Of a DNA stretch of 37,017 bases, positions 31,873 to 37,017 are shown one piece after another; position 1 is the first letter of the stretch; each line of letters opens with the position of its first letter. The translations under genes were made by a program, and so were the position numbers. The stretch comes from a virus. The notes under the pieces were generated by a model, which saw nothing but the letters and a program-made list of their open reading frames with translations, was not told the DNA's origin and did no database searches. The stretch is from the IMG/VR virus record IMGVR_UViG_3300042520_002913, positions 1-37,017 of that record, one strand, 5' to 3'.

Positions 31873-32904
31873 ATGCTTAAAACTGTCAATGCCGTTCGTT
31901 ATCTAAATAAAAACAATAATGCTAACGAACGAGAGAATTATTCTAAGTGGTGGAAAGAACAAATTGAACATTACGGAACTTCCACTACTTATTTTACGCA
32001 TGGTTACACATTAACTTCCCACAATTTTTTGTATGGAGAAGATACTACTTCTAAATTTAGTAGAAGAGAAGAAGTAATAATGCTCACTGACATCACAAAT
32101 GATGCATTAATGCTTTCTAAATTTGGTATAATGGCTGACTGTGATATGACAGCTGTAATTCACATTTCTTCTTTTTATGAAAAATTTGGTTGTGGTACAG
32201 AACCAAAAGCGGGAGACTTAATTCAATTAACTGAATATGGAGCGGATAGACCAGGCGGAAGATCTGCTCCTATATACGAAATAACAGAACGAGATGATGA
32301 GTATTTGCCTATGACGAATTCGTTAATGGGACATTATGTGTGGTACATTAAATGTAAACGTTTTGAATACTCATATGAAGGAGGGGTTTATGTTGGACCA
32401 AACGATAAACAAGTCAGTGATGGAGGTTCTTATGGTCGTTTGGAAGGAGGAGAAAATACTCCTGAGATCTATCAACCTTATCCAGATTCTGTACAAAATT
32501 CCGCCAAATGTATATATGACTATTATAGTGAAACTCCTTCGGAATTGGCTGTTGAACCAACTTATTATCTTACACCAAGACCTCCGGAATGTCCTGAGGA
32601 ATTTAAAGTAACGGAATTTAACAAAGTTCCTGGACCTTATGGCATAAACTATCCGTTTTCAGAAGAAGGAATGAGATTTGTATCAGCTTTACGCTTCTTG
32701 GAAGAAAACAAAGAAAACGTTGTGTTAAGAACAACTCTTAGCAGCGAACCAGGAAATGTTGAAACGTTTATGTTAACTACATCAGGCAAATCAGAAGATA
32801 CAATAGTTTATCAATCGAACAACGATACCGTGGTTCTAGATAACATTGCTGGTTCTGGAATAATCAGTGATACCGGCGAAGCAGTAGACGCTGGAACCTT
32901 CTAA
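31873..32904 (+). CDS. gp14: Neck protein, T4 gp14 type, with extra C-terminal domain
   Basis: A 343-residue protein. Residues 15-175 match the plan of T4-like gp14 neck proteins: EQIEHYGTSTTYFTHGYT, then FLYGEDTTSKFSRREEVIML, MLSKFGIMADCDMTAVIHIS, KAGDLIQLTEYG, APIYEITERDDEYLPM and YVWYIKCKRFEYSYEG. In T4, gp14 with gp13 closes the head portal and joins head to tail. The protein is longer than T4 gp14 (about 256) because of a C-terminal extension. Its last 67 residues (about 277-343) are closely related to the C-terminus of the next gene and end in DAGTF. It follows the preceding gene by 3 bases. Confidence 0.7.
   Translation: MLKTVNAVRYLNKNNNANERENYSKWWKEQIEHYGTSTTYFTHGYTLTSHNFLYGEDTTSKFSRREEVIMLTDITNDALMLSKFGIMADCDMTAVIHISSFYEKFGCGTEPKAGDLIQLTEYGADRPGGRSAPIYEITERDDEYLPMTNSLMGHYVWYIKCKRFEYSYEGGVYVGPNDKQVSDGGSYGRLEGGENTPEIYQPYPDSVQNSAKCIYDYYSETPSELAVEPTYYLTPRPPECPEEFKVTEFNKVPGPYGINYPFSEEGMRFVSALRFLEENKENVVLRTTLSSEPGNVETFMLTTSGKSEDTIVYQSNNDTVVLDNIAGSGIISDTGEAVDAGTF
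32809..32849 (+). repeat. Direct repeat copy 1, near neck gene 3' end
   Basis: 41 bases that differ from 33160-33200 at only two positions, both silent. It is the best conserved part of a longer protein-level duplication covering the last 67 residues of two neighbouring genes. Confidence 0.85.
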
Positions 32905-32911
32905 TTAAATA
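32904..32911 (+). promoter_or_regulatory. Candidate T4-type late promoter box
   Basis: ATTAAATA starts on the last base of the neck gene's stop codon and ends 5 bases before the ATG at 32917. Confidence 0.45.
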
Positions 32912-32916
32912 ATAAA

Positions 32917-33255
32917 ATGAGACGTCAAATCAACAAATCTCAAGCTTATGGTTATTATGGTGGGGTTCGAGAAAGATACGTTCCTGGAGACGTTGTTGAT
33001 TTTGACAAACAATTTCTAGCTCAAATTCCTGCAGAATTAAGAAAATTTTTAGTTGATAACGCTCCCAATATTTTACTCAGAAAACCCTTAAGCAGTGAGC
33101 CAGGTAATATCGACACGTTTGTAATGTCTACTTCTGGCAAACCCGAAGACGTTATTTTCTATCAATCGAACAACGATACTGTGGTTCTAGATAATATTGC
33201 GGGATCTAGCATAACTAGTGACACAGGAGAACCTCTCGACGGTGGGAGTTTTTAA
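32917..33255 (+). CDS. Small virion protein sharing the neck protein's C-terminal domain
   Basis: A 112-residue protein. The first 45 residues are unlike the neck protein (RRQINKSQAYGYYGGVRERY). Residues 46-112 are a close copy of the neck protein's C-terminus: LSSEPGNIDTFVMSTSGK and YQSNNDTVVLDNIAGSSIT, ending GEPLDGGSF. A 41-base DNA stretch is almost identical in the two genes. It could compete with, or bind beside, the neck protein through the shared domain. Own late promoter box. Confidence 0.7.
   Translation: MRRQINKSQAYGYYGGVRERYVPGDVVDFDKQFLAQIPAELRKFLVDNAPNILLRKPLSSEPGNIDTFVMSTSGKPEDVIFYQSNNDTVVLDNIAGSSITSDTGEPLDGGSF
33160..33200 (+). repeat. Direct repeat copy 2, in the small neck-related gene
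   Basis: Partner of 32809-32849; see that entry. Spacing between copies is about 350 bases, and both are in the same orientation and reading frame. Confidence 0.85.
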
Positions 33256-33295
33256 TGGACGTACTGTAATTATCAGCAAAAAAAATACAGCAAAT

Positions 33296-33303
33296 AATAA
33301 GTA
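33296..33303 (+). promoter_or_regulatory. Candidate late promoter box (variant)
   Basis: AATAAGTA, the same variant as at 22192, lies 44 bases before the ATG at 33348. The implied transcript would start just before or at the stem-loop at 33306-33330. Confidence 0.35.
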
Positions 33304-33305
33304 AT

Positions 33306-33330
33306 ATTGTTAGACAATTAAGTCAACAAT
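33306..33330 (+). other. Stem-loop in the leader of the fibre-like gene
   Basis: ATTGTT(A)GAC pairs with GTCAACAAT: nine base pairs with one bulged A and the loop AATTAA. No T-run follows, so it is not a terminator. At the 5' end of a message it could stabilise the RNA, which is an inference. Confidence 0.45.
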
Positions 33331-33347
33331 TAAAACACTAAAAAATC

Positions 33348-34577
33348 ATGGCATACAATACAATTCTCATCAAACGCCGTATTCCCCTACCAGGAGCTCT
33401 AGCTGGTCCTCCAGCTTCTCTTTCTGGTGGCGAATTGGCTTTCAATGAAGTAAATTCCGTACTTTACTATGGAGCTAGCGCCGGAGTCATTCCGATTGCT
33501 GGTTCTGGAATGTTCGTGGATCTTACTTCTGATCAAACTATTGGAGGTAACAAGACTTTCACCGGTCTAACCACCCTTAGTTCAACAACATTTTCTTCTA
33601 ATTCTGTCATAGATGCAGGAGCTAATAGAATAACCAACATTGCTGATCCTGTAAACGACCAAGATGCTGTAACTAAAAAATACGCATATGATTGGTTTGT
33701 TGAAAAAGTCGAATCCGAAGCTGTCACTCTTCAAGGTGGCTTAACGGTTAGTAACGGATTTACTACTGACACTGCTACTGTTACGGGGAATGCAACAATT
33801 GAAGGAAACCTAACAGTCAATGGAGACTTTACTGTATTAGGCAACATTACTACTCTTGAAACTGAAACCACTACAACTAGTGCGTTTGCGGTTACAAACA
33901 ACGGTAGTACTACAGCATTAACGGTCACTCAAGTTGACGGTGTACATAATGTTGCTGAGTTCAAAGACGGATCAGACATGGCCATGGTCATTGCTGGTAC
34001 CGGAACTGGCGGACAGGTCGCTATTGGTACAGATACTCCAGCTAGTGGCATTCGGTTAACGGTTAATGGTTCCATTTCGGCTAGTGACACTATTTATGGT
34101 GGAAACGGCTTGGAAATTGGCAGCAATGCTGGTACAGCTACTTTATGGGTAGAGTCTGGCAAAGTCGGCGTAAATACCGAAACTCCAAATGAAGCTCTGA
34201 CAATCGTTGGAAACGTTTCAGCAACAGGCAATTATTATGGCTTAGATATCTATGCTCGTAATGCAGATCTGACTGGAACATTAGACGTTGATGGAGCAAC
34301 AACTCTAAATTCAACTTTAGATGTAACTAGTGCTGCAACGTTCGCCTCATCCGTCTCAGCATTGGGAACACTCACTATTGAAGGAGCCACCACGCTCAAC
34401 AATACACTGGACGTAACAGGTGCTGTTGATTTCGACTCCACATTAAATGTAGACAGCTATGCTACGTTCAACGACACAGTGACGGTCACAAACAACCTCT
34501 CTGCAAACAGCAACGTAGTTGGAACGCAATACGTTTCTAGATTAGTTGACTTCATCGTCGACGGTGGAGATTTCTAA
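33348..34577 (+). CDS. Repetitive tail fibre-like structural protein
   Basis: A 409-residue protein. The first 60 residues follow a plan common at the N-terminus of phage fibre or decoration proteins: YNTILIKRR, then LSGGELAFNEVNSVLYYG and FVDLTSDQTIGGNKTF. The rest is a chain of short Thr/Ala/Val-rich repeats of the type (T-L-x-V-x-G/S-A-x-x-F/L) such as TLNSTLDVTSAATF, TLTIEGATTLNNTLDVTGAV and DSTLNVDSYATFNDTVTV, suggesting a trimeric beta-helical shaft. There is a conserved VGVNTETPNEALTIVGNV segment (about residues 273-290), also typical of fibre shafts. It ends VDFIVDGGDF, resembling the ends of the two preceding proteins (DAGTF, DGGSF). It has a leader stem-loop and a strong terminator, suggesting high expression. 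Confidence 0.72.
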   Translation: MAYNTILIKRRIPLPGALAGPPASLSGGELAFNEVNSVLYYGASAGVIPIAGSGMFVDLTSDQTIGGNKTFTGLTTLSSTTFSSNSVIDAGANRITNIADPVNDQDAVTKKYAYDWFVEKVESEAVTLQGGLTVSNGFTTDTATVTGNATIEGNLTVNGDFTVLGNITTLETETTTTSAFAVTNNGSTTALTVTQVDGVHNVAEFKDGSDMAMVIAGTGTGGQVAIGTDTPASGIRLTVNGSISASDTIYGGNGLEIGSNAGTATLWVESGKVGVNTETPNEALTIVGNVSATGNYYGLDIYARNADLTGTLDVDGATTLNSTLDVTSAATFASSVSALGTLTIEGATTLNNTLDVTGAVDFDSTLNVDSYATFNDTVTVTNNLSANSNVVGTQYVSRLVDFIVDGGDF

Positions 34578-34600
34578 TAAATTGTACAAGTTATAAAATT

Positions 34601-34630
34601 AACCCGGGTCAGAAATGGCCCGGGTTTTTT
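34601..34630. terminator. Bidirectional intrinsic terminator between convergent genes
   Basis: AACCCGGG (34601-34608) pairs with CCCGGGTT (34619-34626); T-G and C-G pairs extend the stem inwards to leave the loop AGAAAT. A six-T run follows on the plus strand. On the minus strand the T-run is weaker (AATTTTATAA). It separates the plus-strand fibre gene from the minus-strand membrane gene, whose stop codon overlaps its T-run. Confidence 0.92.
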
Positions 34631-35489
34631 ATTGGGTAGGAGCGTTAATTCCAATTACTCTGGCAGAAATTGAAGGCTCTGGAGCATCAAAGGTTTCAAT
34701 TGAACTTTCTTCTGTTTCCTCAAGCAACTGAGGAGACTGGGATTTCTTTAACATCCGACCGGTTGTAGCTACGTTAAAAGCTAACACGAGCGCTACTGCA
34801 AGAGGATCAAACACAACGATTAGTACGCAAATAAACGCAATTACGACTGTATCTAGTGGTCTGTTAATAGTTTGAGCAATAAACTTAAACGTTCCGATAT
34901 CTTTATTTTTATGCCCTTCTGCTTTTAATGTATTAATTTCTGTGTCTTTGTCAAACTTGACTGTTTGTAATTCTTGTATCCTATTTGTTAGTTTTTGAAT
35001 TTCTTCTCCTGATCGTTTTATATCTTCATATACAGGAGCTGCTGATGTACGAGACATTGCCGGAAGTCTTTGTTCTTGGGATTTTCTAGATGAATTTAAT
35101 GTATCAATTCTAGATGTTATTTGCTGAATTTCTGTTTGAATTGAGTTTTTTTGTTCTTCGATTAAAACTAATTGAGAATCGATTTGGGTTACTTTGCTTG
35201 AGTTTACTTGATAAGCTGCTGACAAGTAGCCGAACACTCCAATGGAAGTAATAACCATCAATACAGCAACTGCTGCAGACAGATAAAGTTTGAGCCACCA
35301 AGCAGTCTTACTCCAGAAACGATAAAGATATGATGTAGCAACGAGTTTTCCGAACTCCAATACTCCAGCCATTATCATCACCTGGAAGTAGCTACCGGAA
35401 AACAACGTCGCTATGCCGAGCACAGAAAAATATGCAGCACTTCCCGCTACCAAAAACGCACTCAGTCCCAATAATAGTGTAAATAACAT
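34629..35489 (-). CDS. Membrane protein with four predicted helices and a coiled coil
   Basis: A 286-residue protein of unknown function. Hydrophobic segments lie at about 5-30, 34-55, 67-92 and 213-240. Residues about 95-192 between helices 3 and 4 are a polar coiled coil (TQIDSQLVLIEEQKNSIQTE and SGEEIQKLTNRIQELQTVKF), so a long helical hairpin would project from the membrane. The last 40 residues are acidic and Pro/Ser-rich (EETEESSIETFDAPEPS). Its late promoter box suggests late expression, when membrane functions such as lysis, assembly or superinfection exclusion are needed, but no holin, spanin or exclusion family is recognised. It ends in the shared bidirectional terminator. Confidence 0.65.
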   Translation of the reverse strand: MLFTLLLGLSAFLVAGSAAYFSVLGIATLFSGSYFQVMIMAGVLEFGKLVATSYLYRFWSKTAWWLKLYLSAAVAVLMVITSIGVFGYLSAAYQVNSSKVTQIDSQLVLIEEQKNSIQTEIQQITSRIDTLNSSRKSQEQRLPAMSRTSAAPVYEDIKRSGEEIQKLTNRIQELQTVKFDKDTEINTLKAEGHKNKDIGTFKFIAQTINRPLDTVVIAFICVLIVVFDPLAVALVLAFNVATTGRMLKKSQSPQLLEETEESSIETFDAPEPSISARVIGINAPTQ

Positions 35490-35497
35490 AACACTAT

Positions 35498-35505
35498 TAT
35501 TTATT
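35498..35505 (-). promoter_or_regulatory. Candidate T4-type late promoter box
   Basis: On the minus strand this reads AATAAATA, ending 8 bases before the ATG at 35489. It shows that the minus-strand genes carry the same box at the same distance as plus-strand ones. Confidence 0.6.
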
Positions 35506-35518
35506 CAGACTTGCTATG

Positions 35519-36595
35519 TTATGCCGCAGACCAGGTCTGCTCAAAATATATTTTAGTAAATACGTTTGTTGGTCTCGTCCAAGGAGTTGTCGGGAAAACG
35601 CACTGAAGTCCGTTTTGACGTACGTTTGTGACTGTCGACAGGTTTGCTATAGCAAATCCATAAATAGGTTCTGCTACAGCAGGAACTTCCGGAGAAACGA
35701 TGATGTGTCTCATACGTTTGTATGTACCACGAATATATGTTCCTCCATCATCATTGGAAAATTTATGTCCATTTGTGTGACAATTAGTATACGTTCCAGC
35801 AGTTGTTTCTCCATTCAAGGAAGCTAATAAGTTAGTTTGATTTTGCTCAAACCAATCTCTTTTCTTATCAAAATATGCAGCTCCCGGGTTAGTTCTCAAA
35901 TAATACAAATAGTATTCAGGATTGCAAGGCTCAAACGGTGCTTGTCCCAAGGTAAATGTGTTATTTTGAAGAGCCCCGTTGCTTTCTAAATAAGAATAAG
36001 GGCAATTAAATAAACCTAATTCTGCATCATTCGGAAACGAAAATTCAGGAGTTCCGTCTGTAGTTACCTGAAATCCTTGTCTTGTTAGATCCGTTTTCAA
36101 TGTCAGCTCGTAAATGATGTATGCAAATTTGCCACTGTTTAATATAAATGGATCGTCGAGTTTCGAACGACTAAATAATGAAGTTAAGTTAGGAGTAGTG
36201 GTGCAACTAATTGCAACTTCTGTGATGTTTGCAGAAGTCGATAAAGTATTTGTTAGTTGGAATGTCTTTCCAATTCGGAAATCGGAAGGAGAATTTACCG
36301 GAGCTGTGATTAAATCAACTAAAGTATAACAAGCTGGGGCAGCTGGAGAACCAGTAGCAGACAATGGAGCAGAGTGAAAGCTAATGCTGCTTAATAAGTC
36401 AGTTGAAGTAGGATTAGTTGTACCGCTTCCTGCTAACACAGTAGTCAAGCAATTTGCCCATGGAATATACCCAATAGCATCCAAACCTGTGTTAAGAACG
36501 AGGTTTTTGGATTTAGTAACCAATTGTAGATTTCCACTATCGTCTGGAATGTAGACTGAAAATTGTCCGGATGCTTTTGTGTCGAGTTTAATCAT
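35519..36595 (-). CDS. Virion structural protein, tail-associated
   Basis: A 358-residue protein with no signal or membrane segment. The start MIKLDTKASGQFSVYI, then LVTKSKNLVLNTGLDAIG and VLAGSGTTNPTSTD, follows a pattern I know from phage tail or fibre proteins ('K-N-L-V-x-N-x-G-L-x-x-(I/L)...V-G-S-G-x-T-x-P-x-x-x-D'). The remainder is beta-rich with a Cys/Pro-rich middle (FNCPYSYLESNG, FEPCNPEYYLYYL) and the end RMRHIIVSPEVPAV. The spacing to the membrane gene downstream is 29 bases and to the upstream partial gene 33 bases; it has its own late promoter box. Confidence 0.6.
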   Translation of the reverse strand: MIKLDTKASGQFSVYIPDDSGNLQLVTKSKNLVLNTGLDAIGYIPWANCLTTVLAGSGTTNPTSTDLLSSISFHSAPLSATGSPAAPACYTLVDLITAPVNSPSDFRIGKTFQLTNTLSTSANITEVAISCTTTPNLTSLFSRSKLDDPFILNSGKFAYIIYELTLKTDLTRQGFQVTTDGTPEFSFPNDAELGLFNCPYSYLESNGALQNNTFTLGQAPFEPCNPEYYLYYLRTNPGAAYFDKKRDWFEQNQTNLLASLNGETTAGTYTNCHTNGHKFSNDDGGTYIRGTYKRMRHIIVSPEVPAVAEPIYGFAIANLSTVTNVRQNGLQCVFPTTPWTRPTNVFTKIYFEQTWSAA

Positions 36596-36602
36596 ATAGT
36601 TA

Positions 36603-36614
36603 TATTTATTTATT
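36603..36614 (-). promoter_or_regulatory. Candidate T4-type late promoter, doubled box
   Basis: On the minus strand the sequence AATAAATAAATA contains two overlapping AATAAATA boxes (36603-36610 and 36607-36614). The nearer ends 7 bases before the ATG at 36595. Confidence 0.6.
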
Positions 36615-36628
36615 TCAAATTGTAAAAT

Positions 36629-37017
36629 TTATGTCGAATAAGACTGAGTGTGATATACTAATCTTCCAACTATTTGTTCGTATAAAGCAAAATCCAAGCT
36701 AGTTCCTATAGAAAAGAAAGACAGTCCTACCGTTGACGGAGTGTTGGACCCCACTTTGAAAAGAGTCAGCGTTTGACTCGTGTATGCAGGATTTGCTGCA
36801 TGAGCAGCAGTAAAGCTTGTTCTATTGTACCGAATATCGTACGATCCGTTTGCGTTTCTGTTTATAGCATGAAATCCTACTCTTTCTCCTGCTGAACCGC
36901 CAGTTGGAGTGTAAAGTGTCGTTGTTTTTTGTTTTGTTGATCCTTCTGATCTCATATTGATCGTCGGAATTGTCGTTGAAATTGCATCTCCGAAATAATA
37001 TTCGCTTGAACCAGTCG
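36629..37017 (-). CDS. Virion-type protein, C-terminal part (N-terminus beyond window)
   Basis: The reading frame is open to the right edge of the window. An ATG at 36955 exists, but coding continues upstream of it as SEYYFGDAISTTIPTIN, so the gene is cut by the window edge. About 129 residues are visible. The sequence includes TTTLYTPTGGSAGERVGFHA, NANGSYDIRYNRTSF, and LTLFKVGSNTPSTVG, all beta-rich and Ser/Thr-rich like tail proteins. No family is recognised. It is followed 33 bases on by the structural gene at 36595, in the same direction. Confidence 0.55.
   Translation of the reverse strand, partial: TGSSEYYFGDAISTTIPTINMRSEGSTKQKTTTLYTPTGGSAGERVGFHAINRNANGSYDIRYNRTSFTAAHAANPAYTSQTLTLFKVGSNTPSTVGLSFFSIGTSLDFALYEQIVGRLVYHTQSYST

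Noticed and set aside
1-37017. tRNA genes, integrase, transposase, origin or attachment sites
   Set aside because: None seen on either strand; the gaps between genes are all under 100 bases and are accounted for by promoters, terminators or hairpins.

Overview
The window looks like part of the genome of a tailed, T4-superfamily (myovirus-type) bacteriophage. It is AT-rich and almost gap-free, and most of it is virion genes. The diagnostic genes are the baseplate wedge proteins gp25 and gp6, a neck protein of the gp14 type, a class I ribonucleotide reductase pair (nrdB/nrdA), and a phage-type Hsp20. A T4-like late promoter box (NATAAATA) lies a few bases before most virion genes. The host cannot be named from the sequence. 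Genes of this kind are common in marine T4-like phages. The short NrdA without an ATP cone and the near absence of Shine-Dalgarno sequences before virion genes would fit a Bacteroidota host, but that is only a hypothesis.

Layout. (1) 1-5702, plus strand: the end of a collar-type tail fibre gene, then four fibre or adhesin genes. They include a protein with seven VGGxF repeats, a short fibre protein, an RCC1-repeat protein and a fibre with a carbohydrate-contact-type domain. (2) 5699-11297, minus strand: gp25, gp6 and a 1074-residue PKD plus beta-propeller protein, tightly coupled and convergent with block 1. (3) 11356-16366, plus strand: one virion-associated gene, then a compact metabolic operon (small ORF, nrdB, small ORF, nrdA, two small ORFs) that ends in a terminator, then a 41-residue basic protein and Hsp20. 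(4) 16453-34577, plus strand: very large tail or baseplate proteins (1675, 825 and 1360 residues) with smaller PKD proteins between them, then an acidic possible scaffold or internal protein, a nucleotidyltransferase-like protein, the neck protein, a small paralogue of its C-terminus, and a repetitive fibre-like protein. (5) 34629-37017, minus strand: a four-helix membrane/coiled-coil protein and two virion-type proteins, the last cut by the window edge.

How it works together. Blocks 1, 2, 4 and 5 would make the tail, baseplate, neck and host-contact surface late in infection. Block 3 supplies deoxynucleotides and a chaperone. Four strong intrinsic terminators separate the units, and a shared bidirectional one closes blocks 4 and 5. 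The most unusual feature is the density of beta-propellers (VGGxF, RCC1 and NHL/YVTN types, in five separate proteins) and of PKD, LamG and Ig-like modules in the virion proteins. Several of these are nested inside other domains, and one module recurs on opposite strands. A second unusual feature is the promoter layout: stop codon, late promoter box and start codon are packed into about 20 bases, which predicts leaderless or near-leaderless late mRNAs.
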